From positions 1-64,000 of IMG/VR virus record IMGVR_UViG_3300007760_001422: DNA of 64,000 nucleotides; one strand, 5' to 3'. Below the pieces are notes generated by a model that was given only the letters and a program-made list of their open reading frames with translations, made no database searches and was not told the DNA's origin. The translations under genes were made by a program, and so were the position numbers. The DNA comes from a virus. Each line of letters opens with the position of its first letter. Positions within the stretch are counted from its first letter, which is position 1. This document shows positions 5,629 to 14,689 of the stretch, piece after piece.

Positions 5629-6762
5629 TTATATATTTGTTGCAATTTGCGTGCCATTTTCTTCATCCTCGTAAAATGCTTCCGCGGAGCCAATTCGTTT
5701 ATCAAATTTCATGATAATTTCTTCATCCATAATAGTTAAAACCCGATTTCGAAACTTTTCTTTCGAAAGCTTCTCTTTCCATTTGGATGCTTGAAACTTT
5801 TCTCGTGTGTCGTCCTCGTAACAAAGCTCATACCATGCACCAGCCTGTTTTAACGAGTCTGAGCCCTTAATCGCATCCAGCCAGCTTTCCTCATCTTGTA
5901 CACCAATCTCGTCACCCCACAAGATTTTAAAATTGCATTGTCTTCCTTGGGTGCCAAAGCGACTCTTCTCAAGTTTTACCTTGACTTCTGATCCCACCCT
6001 AAAGCCTTTATCATCCAGTACGAAAGAAGCCTTTGCCTTGCGCCCAGTGAGCCACACACGCAATGAATAGGCATAAATCATAGCTTTGCCGCCCGGGGTC
6101 ATATAGGGCGTTGTAAGAGCCTCTGAAGGGCTCCTAGTGATATTAGACTTAAGCTGGTTTAGGACCAAAAATGTCGACTGACTATTAGCTATTGGTACCG
6201 TTAATTTTGACATCCCTTTTGCTAAAATTCTAGCCTTTACTGCCATGGATGAAAGTGGATTAAAATCACCCTCAACATCAGAAACTGCTGGCGTTAAAGC
6301 TAGCGAGTCCCAAATAAATAACATTCTATTTTCATTCGCGCCTAGAAGCTCTTCGATTGTCTCTAATACAAATTCAACATTTTGTGCTTGAATATATAGA
6401 ATATTATCGACGTTGCAACCAGCCTTCTCTAGAAAGCCGGGATCAATAGCAGATTCCGAATCAAAATAAATCACATCGATGCCCATTTTTTGAGCGTTGG
6501 CAGCAACTTGGGCGGCCATGTAAGATTTTCCCGTAGATTCTAATCCTGCGATTTCAGTAATTTTTCCAACTGGTATGCCCGCTGCTCTTCCTCGACATAT
6601 AATTGAATCTAGCCAACGTGAGCCAGTAGGAATCCACTCTTTGACAATCGTTGGGCTGTCTTCATTTAGATTATGAGCCACGTTCATTCCAGCTTTTTTA
6701 TTAATAAGCTGTCGCATATCTGCGACCGATAGGCTCCCAACTTTTTGTTTTTTTCTTGCCAT
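5629..6762 (-). CDS. uvsX: UvsX/RecA-like recombinase
   Basis: 377 residues, near the 391 of T4 UvsX. Walker A is AGLESTGKS (about residues 72-80). Preceding text GSRWLDSIICRGRAAGIPVG is the usual RecA-family lead-in. Walker B is RMLFIWDSLALTP near residue 150. An acidic DSES follows the first strand pair. The protein forms filaments on ssDNA and drives strand exchange for recombination-dependent replication. It sits directly downstream of the gp32-like SSB, its functional partner. A hairpin (6780-6806) separates the two genes. Confidence 0.93.
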   Translation of the reverse strand: MARKKQKVGSLSVADMRQLINKKAGMNVAHNLNEDSPTIVKEWIPTGSRWLDSIICRGRAAGIPVGKITEIAGLESTGKSYMAAQVAANAQKMGIDVIYFDSESAIDPGFLEKAGCNVDNILYIQAQNVEFVLETIEELLGANENRMLFIWDSLALTPAVSDVEGDFNPLSSMAVKARILAKGMSKLTVPIANSQSTFLVLNQLKSNITRSPSEALTTPYMTPGGKAMIYAYSLRVWLTGRKAKASFVLDDKGFRVGSEVKVKLEKSRFGTQGRQCNFKILWGDEIGVQDEESWLDAIKGSDSLKQAGAWYELCYEDDTREKFQASKWKEKLSKEKFRNRVLTIMDEEIIMKFDKRIGSAEAFYEDEENGTQIATNI

Positions 6763-6779
6763 AATTTACCTCGATTGAA

Positions 6780-6806
6780 ATTGAGAGGGGCAATGCCCCT
6801 CTCAAT
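6780..6806 (-). terminator. Hairpin between the SSB and uvsX genes (attenuator-like)
   Basis: Perfect inverted repeat TTGAGAGGGGC - AAT - GCCCCTCTCAA, extended by one A-T pair. The downstream strand is AATTTCAATC rather than a true U-run, so partial termination, or 3'-end protection of the abundant SSB message, is more likely than full termination. Confidence 0.55.
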
Positions 6807-6814
6807 ATTAAACT

Positions 6815-7579
6815 TTAAGCATTAATTAATTCATTAAAAGCAGCTTCAACTGAACTTTCTTTTGTTCCTTTGTTGTTGCTTTTATTATAAGCTTGAAGCT
6901 CGGAGGAGACTTCTTCTGCGTCGGTGTCATTCAGGATGAACTCATTGAGCAGAGCAGAAACCTCTTGGGGGGATTTTCTATCGAATAAAGATTCAAAATC
7001 CGGAATGCTCTCAAGCAATTCTGCACAACGCTTGGGATCCATCTCATCGCATAGCGAAGAACTTTTTCTGCGAGGAGTGATCTTTGTTTGTGGGAATGAT
7101 GCGCCCGGAGGCTTTCCATACCCAATTGTAAGATCCGTTCCTGCCTCGACATCTGTAATGTCTCCATATTCAGGATTCAACACTAGACTAAGAAGGTTTT
7201 CATATGCCATCTTGCCGAAGCCCCAAACTTTAACGCCCTCATCCTCTTCGCCGCGCACTAGCACCGGTGTAAAAAACCGTTGGCGCACAAAAAGGTTTTT
7301 GGCCTCTTTGATACTTTCGGTTGTACCGTCTTTATATAGCTTTGTTGCAAAATCGCAGACTGCACAGTCTTCGCCATAATTGCGCTTTGGGCAGAGAAAG
7401 CCCGGGTTTTTGCCAACGTTATAATGGAAATAATAATCCTTAAAAGGATCTCCATCTGCCGTAGGAACAATTCTCACCTTGGTTTCGCCCTCTTGTGGGC
7501 GCCAAAATTGACTACTTTTGCCGCCATTGGACTTTAGGTTAGTCAATCTTTCCCGAATTTTATTTAAATCTAAACTCAT
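6815..7579 (-). CDS. Single-stranded DNA-binding protein, T4 gp32-like
   Basis: 254 residues. A zinc site of the gp32 type is visible: His52, Cys63, Cys72 and Cys75 (FHYNVGKNPGFLCP ... EDCAVCDF). T4 gp32 uses His-Cys-Cys-Cys with similar spacing. The N-terminus (SLDLNKIRERL) matches the basic cooperativity region. The C-terminal part is acidic (NDTDAEEVSSE), as expected for the tail that binds replication partners. The family coats ssDNA during replication and recombination. It lies next to the UvsX gene. Confidence 0.88.
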   Translation of the reverse strand: MSLDLNKIRERLTNLKSNGGKSSQFWRPQEGETKVRIVPTADGDPFKDYYFHYNVGKNPGFLCPKRNYGEDCAVCDFATKLYKDGTTESIKEAKNLFVRQRFFTPVLVRGEEDEGVKVWGFGKMAYENLLSLVLNPEYGDITDVEAGTDLTIGYGKPPGASFPQTKITPRRKSSSLCDEMDPKRCAELLESIPDFESLFDRKSPQEVSALLNEFILNDTDAEEVSSELQAYNKSNNKGTKESSVEAAFNELINA

Positions 7580-7606
7580 AATATTTTTCCTTTTTTTTTG
7601 TAAAAG

Positions 7607-8476
7607 TCAAGACGGCAAATCTTCCGTCCTGCTGTTTTGTTGTACATAAGAGCACTTTGCTACACAGTAAGAATAAGACACATCATATTGCGTAGAATAT
7701 ATACCATATGTTATTTTCATTTTATCATGTTCTGCTCTGCTTTTCACTTGTTTTTTTATTTTATTTAGCAAGCCGCCATCATTGTCAACCACATCATCAG
7801 GTATAGCATAATAATACCTTTTATCTCTAACTTTGTCAAGAGAAAAAAACATTTTTTCTTTTCCGCTTTCAAAGTCAACGATTCCAAAGGTTTGAATGCG
7901 TACTGAAGGGGGCGAATTTGAAAAGGTATCAATGATGGAATCAGAATTTTCAAAGACATTTATCATGTGATAGGTTGAAACAACTACCTCATTAATTCTA
8001 TTGTAATATTCTTTTATGGGCACATCGCCTATTATTTCAGAAACGGTCGCGTTCGAAACAAGATTTATTCTCTCAAAAACACCAGAACGAGCATATTCTT
8101 GCATTACGCCAAACATAAGATTTTCTTGCAGACTTTTCTTCTCGTTTAACAGGCCAAGATCCGGCTTTATATAAAGAATGCTTATTTTATTTTTTTTCTT
8201 TTTTTTAAGTATTTCCAGAGCGCGCAAACAAAGACCAGATATATCGCCACAACTACTTATAAACAAAATATCGCCTTCTATCTTTTTTAAAAAGGGGCGC
8301 ATTTTAAGGATGGAACAATTTTTTTCATATTCTTCGGGGCCGTCATGAGGCAGAACATTAAGGCAATTCTTTCCCTTAATTCCTACATCTATCTTATATA
8401 TTTTATATTGAGAATATTGACTAAATTGGTCCGCCAGATTACACCCGGCGTTTCCTAGTCCTATAATCGATTGCAT
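7607..8476 (-). CDS. Divergent FtsZ/tubulin-like GTPase
   Basis: 289 residues. The N-terminus SIIGLGNAGCNLADQF (residues 3-18) matches the FtsZ T1 nucleotide loop. ILFISSCGDISGLCLRALE (about 70-88) occupies the place of the Gly-rich T4 signature loop but is degenerate. IKPDLGLLNEKKSLQENL (about 103-120) aligns with the FtsZ segment 'PF.FEG.KR...A..G'. INLVSNATVSEIIGDVPIKE followed by NRINEVVVSTYHMINVF (about 137-175) aligns with the FtsZ strand and central helix H7. The canonical GGGTGSG and the T7 NxDxADV are not intact. Phage relatives (PhuZ, TubZ) position DNA or capsids. Here nucleotide binding may be weak or lost. It sits among replication genes and the fold assignment is by eye. Confidence 0.68.
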   Translation of the reverse strand: MQSIIGLGNAGCNLADQFSQYSQYKIYKIDVGIKGKNCLNVLPHDGPEEYEKNCSILKMRPFLKKIEGDILFISSCGDISGLCLRALEILKKKKKNKISILYIKPDLGLLNEKKSLQENLMFGVMQEYARSGVFERINLVSNATVSEIIGDVPIKEYYNRINEVVVSTYHMINVFENSDSIIDTFSNSPPSVRIQTFGIVDFESGKEKMFFSLDKVRDKRYYYAIPDDVVDNDGGLLNKIKKQVKSRAEHDKMKITYGIYSTQYDVSYSYCVAKCSYVQQNSRTEDLPS

Positions 8477-8489
8477 CTAACCGCCTATT

Positions 8490-8837
8490 TTATACTTGTT
8501 CTGGTGGTGTACCTTGTTGTGTTGCGTCGGGGGCCGGTTCAGCATCCGGTGTGGCCGTTGGCTGTTTTTCTTTTTGTTGCATGTCTCGAACCACTGTCGA
8601 CATCGCAGATCTTACATGGCTGGCTTTAAATTTTTCTGGCAAAAAGCTCACAATTAACTCCAGCATTTCTACAAGCTCTTGTGGTGTGTCAACTCTACTA
8701 AAATAATTTGCAAGGCCGGGCACCTTCCCCAGCTTATCACCGACACGCTGGACATCTTTTTGCGTGGCGTCTTCCTCCAGCCCTCTAGAGATTTCTTCTT
8801 TTATGATTTCTTTTAGTCTTGTTTTTGTAATGAGCAT
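8490..8837 (-). CDS. Small protein with N-terminal basic helix (MLITKTRLKEIIKEE)
   Basis: 115 residues. It begins MLITKTRLKEIIKEEISRG, the same type of amphipathic start as the proteins at 141-371 and 35402-36082. The middle is predicted helical (PQELVEMLELIVSFLPEKF) and the C-terminus is a Pro/Ala/Gln-rich linker. GAGGAAAG provides the ribosome site and a CTATTTAT element lies 33 bases upstream. If this is a late gene, the protein may be a virion or prohead component. I-K-E in the start region resembles a T4 gp21 cleavage site (I/L-x-E), which is inference. Confidence 0.65.
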   Translation of the reverse strand: MLITKTRLKEIIKEEISRGLEEDATQKDVQRVGDKLGKVPGLANYFSRVDTPQELVEMLELIVSFLPEKFKASHVRSAMSTVVRDMQQKEKQPTATPDAEPAPDATQQGTPPEQV

Positions 8838-8870
8838 GATACTTTCCTCTTCTATAATAAACTAACTAAT

Positions 8871-8878
8871 ATAAATAG
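8871..8878 (-). promoter_or_regulatory. Putative late promoter element (CTATTTAT)
   Basis: CTATTTAT on the coding strand in the gap between the polymerase stop and the ATG at 8837. It belongs to the set of similar elements upstream of other transcription units. Confidence 0.45.
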
Positions 8879-8898
8879 CGTTTTTAAAAACAAAATGC

Positions 8899-10080
8899 CT
8901 ATATTGCTAATTTTTTCATATCTCCAAAATTTTTTCCCACATTCACATTGACAAGAAAGTTGCCAGTATCAGTTTCAGAAAAAGATTTCTTCAATTTTAA
9001 CAAAATATCCATGTCTTTTTCAGACAAATCTATAACAAGCGAATCGTGTATACAAAACGCAAGATGAGATAACCTACCTTCAAGTAGATTATGAATTTTC
9101 ACAAATTGACGGAGAAAAATTTCTGCGGCGGTGGCTTGTATGATATAGTTTACTGCATGGTATTCGTCAGACTCAATTTCCTTTCCAAACATGGTAGTAA
9201 TCTTTTTTCCATCCCAATATTTTTGTTTAATTACGTCCCTCTTGTACATTCTGTCTGAAAGGTGATCCTTGGCAGCGGGATTATATAGCCAAGCAAATAT
9301 TCGTTCTTTGGCCTTCTCTCTAGTCAGTGAGTTTTTGTATACGTTTTTAATGTTCCACGCATGCAGATCTTCCTTTGGCTGTTTCTGTCCCAACAGGGCT
9401 AGCGCCGTTCGAAGTTCCATGGCGTTATAATCAAACTCCACAAACCAATCGTTTTTGGGGCTTAAGATTGCCCTGTGTTCTTTAGCCAGTGTTAATATTG
9501 GAAAATAGTCTTTTTTACCCGTCAGCCTCCCAGTTTTACTACCAAATACATTATAAGAAACGCGGGGTTTTATTTCTTTTAGTTTCTTGACAAATCTTCT
9601 TGTTTTAAGCCTGTGTAGTTCGCCGGCCAGTGAGGATGCGTCGATATTTAAATCTTGCTGTTCGATATCCGAAACCACCCTTGCGAGCGAAAGCAAGAAT
9701 TCATAATTTGATGGCCGATTATAATTTGTTATAACGTAGTTTGTTAATTTATTTTTAATCTCACAATAATCTTTTACAAAATCTTTGGGCACCAAATCAT
9801 AAAAGCAATGCTCTTTTAAATCTAGACCAACCTCCCTCATTGAACGATAGTAAGCCTTAAGGCGATTATTAATGTTCTCCCACTCTTCTTGCAGGCCCGG
9901 AGGGCACACTTTGTCTAAGGTTTGCCCTCCACAATATAACTTTGCACACTCAACATTTACATTTTTTAAGGCCGGTGAGTAACTCCACGTCTGATTAAAG
10001 TGGGGCTGTAGGTTTTTATAAAATTTTGAATTATGATATATTAAAGGACAGTCTCTGTCTATAATTTGAAATATGGCCAT
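8899..10080 (-). CDS. DNA polymerase family A, polymerase domain only
   Basis: 393 residues. SYNVFGSKTGRLTGKK (about 175-190) is the thumb/palm entry typical of Pol I. Motif A is VEFDYNAMELR (catalytic Asp217). REKAKERIFAWLY (about 254-266) occupies motif B, with Arg, Lys, Phe and Tyr retained. NYIIQATAAEIFLRQ (about 311-325) and motif C CIHDSLV (His345-Asp346) complete the active site. No 3'-5' exonuclease domain is present, so proofreading, if any, must come from another gene. T4-type phages normally use a family B enzyme (gp43), which makes this unusual among T4-like structural genes. It could be the replicase or a repair enzyme. Confidence 0.88.
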   Translation of the reverse strand: MAIFQIIDRDCPLIYHNSKFYKNLQPHFNQTWSYSPALKNVNVECAKLYCGGQTLDKVCPPGLQEEWENINNRLKAYYRSMREVGLDLKEHCFYDLVPKDFVKDYCEIKNKLTNYVITNYNRPSNYEFLLSLARVVSDIEQQDLNIDASSLAGELHRLKTRRFVKKLKEIKPRVSYNVFGSKTGRLTGKKDYFPILTLAKEHRAILSPKNDWFVEFDYNAMELRTALALLGQKQPKEDLHAWNIKNVYKNSLTREKAKERIFAWLYNPAAKDHLSDRMYKRDVIKQKYWDGKKITTMFGKEIESDEYHAVNYIIQATAAEIFLRQFVKIHNLLEGRLSHLAFCIHDSLVIDLSEKDMDILLKLKKSFSETDTGNFLVNVNVGKNFGDMKKLAI

Positions 10081-10092
10081 ATGCGCTCACTA

Positions 10093-11421
10093 TTAATAAC
10101 CAGAAGTAGTTTCATAACTCATTGGACCGGTAGTATATACAAACTCTTCCGATTCCGCAGCAACAGATAGTGCCTCTGCTGCAGCTGCAATCTCCCCTGC
10201 CGAAGATATATCTGCCACTTTTGTCCTATCGATTTCAACTTGTCTTCTGTATTTTGAAACTTTATTTCTTATACTGTCGTCAATATATAACATTATCGTC
10301 CTGTTGTCAATTGTTTTTTTGGCCAAAAGTGATTCAATGTCTTGTAGCGTTTTTTTGTAGTCCTGACGCGTCATGTAACCTTGTAAGCCTTCTTCCATAA
10401 TCCTTAGCTTAAAATAAAAACCACACCAAAACCGAAAACTTAACTTTTCTTCAATTTCATTCTCGGTAATTTTCTTTCGTTCAACCCTGCAAATGACCGT
10501 AGGTTCCCACAATTTACCTTGGGATTTAATTTTTGTCACGTGAGTATTCCTAGAAGAAATATAAGAATCATAAAACAAAAAAGGCATTTCTTTTAAAAGG
10601 GGCAAGTCCTGAATACATGTTTCTTCATAGTAGTTTTCATAAATTTGTTTTACCGTATACGAACCAAAATTTTGTGCCTTTGCGCGGAGGCGCGGGTGTT
10701 TTAAATTTGCTACCAGACGCCACGGGGCATTTTTATCAAGGACAAATCCATGTCTTTTGGCCGCATTTTTGAAAGCATTAAAATTTTTAGATTGCATTTT
10801 TTTCCATTTGACGAGATCGTCTCCATGTTTTGCTCGATCCGAGAAGCCCAAAACCAAGCCGCTGGAGCGCGGATCACAATATTTACTTTTCATTAATGCG
10901 CTCTTTGTGATGGGCACTCCGCTGGCGGCCATGCCGAGCAAAAAGTTCCCAAAGATGTCGAAAAAAATATCAAAATTTGTTATTTTCCCTAAAAGATTTA
11001 ATCTGTCTGCATATACTCCAAAGAAATTTTCATATATCTCTTCAACCAGATCATTATAAATTTTGGTGGGATGGCTGGGTGGCTTGAGTCCGTTTATTGG
11101 AACGACAGCGCCAAAGACATCCAAAGCAGTTAGGCCCGGGGTTTGTCGGTGAAACTCAACAAAGTCTTTATAAGCCGCGGCAACAAAATCTAGTGTATAT
11201 ATCTTTCCCGGGGGTATGGGCGCAATGATATTGTCCCTATCTTGCAAAGCAATGGTGTGACCGGAAGGGCTGGTTCTGCCATACCATGGGCGATCATACC
11301 AATAGTCCATAAGTCGAGTTGGTAGTTCATCTTCGGGCTTTAGGACCTCCTCTTTATAATATTTTCTCTCTTCAAACAGGCGCCTAGTTCCTAATTTATT
11401 TTCTCCTTCCGGTCTTGCCAT
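10093..11421 (-). CDS. Conserved tail/baseplate-region protein of unknown function
   Basis: 442 residues with no recognised domain. Features: Tyr/Trp-rich N-terminus (MDYWYDRPWYGRTSPSG), a central hydrophobic segment around NFDIFFDIFGNFLLGMAASG (about 148-168), a basic middle, and an Ala/Glu-rich C-terminus ending PMSYETTSGY. It has a strong ribosome site (CTAGGAGGAAAC) and follows the large hub-like gene, so a baseplate or tail-tip role is inferred from location. It is also directly upstream of the DNA polymerase gene. Confidence 0.6.
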   Translation of the reverse strand: MARPEGENKLGTRRLFEERKYYKEEVLKPEDELPTRLMDYWYDRPWYGRTSPSGHTIALQDRDNIIAPIPPGKIYTLDFVAAAYKDFVEFHRQTPGLTALDVFGAVVPINGLKPPSHPTKIYNDLVEEIYENFFGVYADRLNLLGKITNFDIFFDIFGNFLLGMAASGVPITKSALMKSKYCDPRSSGLVLGFSDRAKHGDDLVKWKKMQSKNFNAFKNAAKRHGFVLDKNAPWRLVANLKHPRLRAKAQNFGSYTVKQIYENYYEETCIQDLPLLKEMPFLFYDSYISSRNTHVTKIKSQGKLWEPTVICRVERKKITENEIEEKLSFRFWCGFYFKLRIMEEGLQGYMTRQDYKKTLQDIESLLAKKTIDNRTIMLYIDDSIRNKVSKYRRQVEIDRTKVADISSAGEIAAAAEALSVAAESEEFVYTTGPMSYETTSGY

Positions 11422-11460
11422 AAAATTTAAGTTTCCTCCTAGGATTTATTAAGTAATTAT

Positions 11461-14328
11461 TTACTTACAACCAGTTTTGCCTATACTTCTTGGAGCACGC
11501 TGTCGTTTTCCTTCTCTCGCACCAAAAGATTCCCACTTACAATTTAATTTTGTAAAATAGCTCCCGGGCTTCAACTCATGCTCAACCTTTGTAACTAAAA
11601 AATAGCCGCCTAGGCCTAGTCTTCTAGAAGCACTCCGGGCTCTCTTGGGATCTCCAAATGTCGACGGGTTAATAAATATATATTGTCCGGGCAGAAACAA
11701 AGGATTGCCAAAGAGTTCAACGTCAGCGTCATATATTTCTCTAAACATTTCTGGTTCAACATTGTTGACGATTCTGTGAGATCTTAAAAATGGTTGATCA
11801 TTTCTTTTAAATTTAATATTTTTTAACAGGCCCCGGGGACTTCCAATGTGAAAATGATAAACACCTCTCTCAAAATCTCCCTGTTTGTCCCCCGTTAAGA
11901 CACTAGGAGAGAAAGAACTGGCATACAAATAATAATATAATTTTGGCACATTTTTCGGAGGCTTTCCACTTGGATGAGTACTGTATCTTCCCCAACCTCT
12001 TGAAGAACTATAATTAAATTTAACATTTTCCACACAATACCTTTTCCCGCGAAATATATTTGAAGAATCTGCCCATATTTCGGCCGTGTGCACTCTAGCC
12101 GTGGACTTTTGGCCGCCGGCGGTAGCATCGATACACAACGGACCTATACTGCTGGCAACCAAATCTGATATTATATCTTGCAAGAATTCCTTCAGTGGAT
12201 ATTCTTCACGCAGGGGACGAATAACTTTGTCGATAAACCATATGTGAAAAGCATGAAGAGATATTGGTATATCTGCCAAGTTTACGTAATACGGAGTGCC
12301 AGTAAATGGATCTGTCCAAGTGTAGGGGCCAAGTATAAAATTGACCGTATCGGTTTTGCTGTTGTGGAACCCAACAGCATCATTGTTGTTCGCTAGCGTC
12401 ATAAGGGCGGCGTTTATAATATCCCCCAAATATACAAAATGAAACACAGTTTTGCCATCAGAAAGAAACGGCGCCGAAGAGGCAATTGCTTCGCTGCCTG
12501 CTTGTTCGATGCTCGCCTTGCTCATACCATTCGCGGCCGTCTTCACTTTCTTCGCAACATCGGCCGAGGCGCCCTGTACGGCCTTTTTGGCGGCTGCAGC
12601 CTTTTTGCTCCCGGCCTGCTGGACGATGCGCTCTAGTTCCCATGCTCCGGCCATGGCGGGAGTGGTGGCCGTTTTTTTAGCAAGCGTTTTTTTAGCATCA
12701 GAGTCGCCAGCTTTTGCTCTTTTATTTAATTCCGCAGCTGTGCTGTCGGGTAGTTTATCTTTCCTTCCCCCTCTGGCCACAAGGCCCTCGGAACTAAGCT
12801 GCAGTTCAGAGTTGGGCACCTTCATCCTCCATATACCACCAAAGTTTTGTAACTGCTGCAAGAACGTTTCATATTTTTTTCCGCGTTCTTTTTGTGCCTC
12901 CATTCGCATAAAGGAGTGGAAGCTAGCTATGTGTGCCTGCTGGCCCTTTATTTGGCCTTCAAGCTTTTTGCTCTTTGCATTATCTGCTTGATTTGCTGAA
13001 GCGGCCGGCGCGGTGCCCTTGTTACCAGATGTTTTGTTTGATTTGCGGACTTCAGAATCATGATCGCGCTTTGTGCCTTGAACTTTTTTAAGTCGACTTT
13101 GTGCAGCTGCCATGTCTTGCTTCCACTTTGATAGCTTGGTAGAATATTCTTGTGACATTTTAAAAATATCAGTTTCGCCGCGTTTAAGTGCGCCCTCAAT
13201 CCAGCCAGTATAATTTACAGTAAGCTCTATTGCGCCATTTTCTTTAAATTCTAAATCGTGTTTGTGAAGCTCCAGCGCTACTCTTATTTTTGTATCTGCT
13301 ATGGCCTTTCTTAAATTATTATCGATAATATATTTTTCATTGATGTTTTTGTGTGGGACTGTCCATCCAATTTCTGCAAGTATGCGAAAATACCTCTCCG
13401 TGCTCAAGCCACTGGTTGCAGGACTGGCCGATATTCCTCGCGACCAAGCTGTTGAACTCGGCGCCATAATCAAATCTGAATAAGCTATCGTCTGCGCTTC
13501 AGAGGGAGAGTTAAGAGTGGCCCCGGGGGCGATGCCAGCGCGAAGGAAGGTTTCAGCATTTTGAAAAACAAATTTAAGCTCTGCTGATAGAGTCTTGTCG
13601 ACCGGCTTTGTTTGCCCTTCGTTGGTAAATTTAAAGCTTAATAGACCGGCGCCATCCCCTCTCATTTTGCGATCCGAATATACACTCTCAAAGTCTCCAC
13701 CTGTATATCTGTTCTTTTTGTGTTTAGGGTCTGGAAAATGATTACTAAAATGAAATTCCACTGGGGTACCTTTCTTATCGACTGGGCTTGAGTACGCCAC
13801 CTTGTACAAACGAATCTTTGGCTGCAACAAAGAAAAAACCCATGGCTCTATTTCTAGAAAATGTTTAAACTCTTTGCTGTGTAGAATTTTGTTATATATG
13901 AGCGCGCTGTTCCCAGAAAGAGTTGCATAGAAAACAGGATCTGCGACACGGCCGCGGCCAACTTTCGAAATGCACTGGCTTAGGACTTTTTGCATGTTCA
14001 TATACAAAAAGCACTGCTCTTGTACTGCTAGGTTTCTGGCTCTTTCGGCGGTTTTAGCTTCTTCGGCGGCCTTTTGCGCTAGTTCTTCTTCTTTGGATAG
14101 TTTTCCCTTGCCAACCAACACGGTGCGCCCTTCCATTCTTTCATCTACTGCGCTCTTGTCGTGACCAACAACGCTTGCGGCGCCGCGGGTGACATATTCC
14201 ATCCCCTTGACCGCTTCATTGGTCACACTATTGCTTGTAACTGTATCGGTCCAAGAATATAATTTATTACCAATGCCAGCAACTAGCTTGTTCCACTTAT
14301 GAGACCATGGTACATTTTTGTCTGCCAT
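11461..14328 (-). CDS. Large baseplate hub-like / tail protein
   Basis: 955 residues. An N-terminal Ala/Glu/Lys-rich helical segment (SKEEELAQKAAEEAKTAERA) is followed by a mixed domain. A low-complexity Lys/Ala-rich stretch (about 420-640) comes next. The C-terminal domain ends GGYFLVTKVEHELKPGSYFTKL, a pattern seen in baseplate hub and late-control-D type proteins, where the final strand pair closes the hub barrel. It lies between a LysM baseplate protein and the 442-residue protein, downstream of the tape measure, which is where hub genes usually sit. Assignment rests on that order and the C-terminal signature. Confidence 0.55.
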   Translation of the reverse strand: MADKNVPWSHKWNKLVAGIGNKLYSWTDTVTSNSVTNEAVKGMEYVTRGAASVVGHDKSAVDERMEGRTVLVGKGKLSKEEELAQKAAEEAKTAERARNLAVQEQCFLYMNMQKVLSQCISKVGRGRVADPVFYATLSGNSALIYNKILHSKEFKHFLEIEPWVFSLLQPKIRLYKVAYSSPVDKKGTPVEFHFSNHFPDPKHKKNRYTGGDFESVYSDRKMRGDGAGLLSFKFTNEGQTKPVDKTLSAELKFVFQNAETFLRAGIAPGATLNSPSEAQTIAYSDLIMAPSSTAWSRGISASPATSGLSTERYFRILAEIGWTVPHKNINEKYIIDNNLRKAIADTKIRVALELHKHDLEFKENGAIELTVNYTGWIEGALKRGETDIFKMSQEYSTKLSKWKQDMAAAQSRLKKVQGTKRDHDSEVRKSNKTSGNKGTAPAASANQADNAKSKKLEGQIKGQQAHIASFHSFMRMEAQKERGKKYETFLQQLQNFGGIWRMKVPNSELQLSSEGLVARGGRKDKLPDSTAAELNKRAKAGDSDAKKTLAKKTATTPAMAGAWELERIVQQAGSKKAAAAKKAVQGASADVAKKVKTAANGMSKASIEQAGSEAIASSAPFLSDGKTVFHFVYLGDIINAALMTLANNNDAVGFHNSKTDTVNFILGPYTWTDPFTGTPYYVNLADIPISLHAFHIWFIDKVIRPLREEYPLKEFLQDIISDLVASSIGPLCIDATAGGQKSTARVHTAEIWADSSNIFRGKRYCVENVKFNYSSSRGWGRYSTHPSGKPPKNVPKLYYYLYASSFSPSVLTGDKQGDFERGVYHFHIGSPRGLLKNIKFKRNDQPFLRSHRIVNNVEPEMFREIYDADVELFGNPLFLPGQYIFINPSTFGDPKRARSASRRLGLGGYFLVTKVEHELKPGSYFTKLNCKWESFGAREGKRQRAPRSIGKTGCK

Positions 14329-14347
14329 AACTTATCCTATTCTCCCC

Positions 14348-14689
14348 CTACACATCGAACATGTCAATTATTCGTTCCAAGGGCGCGGGTACGTATACTG
14401 TATCTCCGAGTTCCACGTGGGCCTCGGTCGGAGTTTGATTATACCACGCAATCACCCACCAATATTCCTCAAAACCATAATAAGTGCTAGCTAGCTTATA
14501 AAAACGATCTCCAGTTGACCACGTGTGGCCAATCAATGTCAATGAATTAATTTCTTCGTCAGTTGGATATCTCATTTCTGGCGTGTCATAATACGTAATA
14601 AAGGCCTTTCCCCGCTCCTTAAGGAAAGTTTTATATTGTTCCTGATCTAGTTCTCGAATATTTCTTCCGTCGTATCTACTAATAGGCAT
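14348..14689 (-). CDS. LysM-domain baseplate protein (T4 gp53-like)
   Basis: 113 residues. The C-terminal half reads TWSTGDRFYKLASTYYGF ... WWVIAWYNQTPT ... LGDTVYVP, a LysM-type fold with the pattern GDxxxxLAxxYYG...WW.IA..N found in baseplate wedge proteins such as T4 gp53 and in tail-tube-associated LysM proteins. The N-terminus (SRYDGRNI) is typical of the same family. It is encoded next to other baseplate genes. The likely role is clamping baseplate wedges around the hub. Confidence 0.75.
   Translation of the reverse strand: MPISRYDGRNIRELDQEQYKTFLKERGKAFITYYDTPEMRYPTDEEINSLTLIGHTWSTGDRFYKLASTYYGFEEYWWVIAWYNQTPTEAHVELGDTVYVPAPLERIIDMFDV

Noticed and set aside
6310-6321. AAATAAATAA match to the late-promoter element
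   Set aside because: It is inside uvsX and encodes conserved residues (LFIW) before the Walker B Asp; not upstream of any gene.
11447-11466. Small inverted repeat AAGTAA/TTACTT after the hub-like gene
   Set aside because: Only six A/T-rich pairs and no U-run; too weak for a terminator.
12452-12991. Long open frame on the plus strand opposite the large hub-like gene
   Set aside because: It is antisense to an Ala/Lys-rich part of a strong minus-strand gene, has no ribosome site and a low-complexity composition; a shadow frame.
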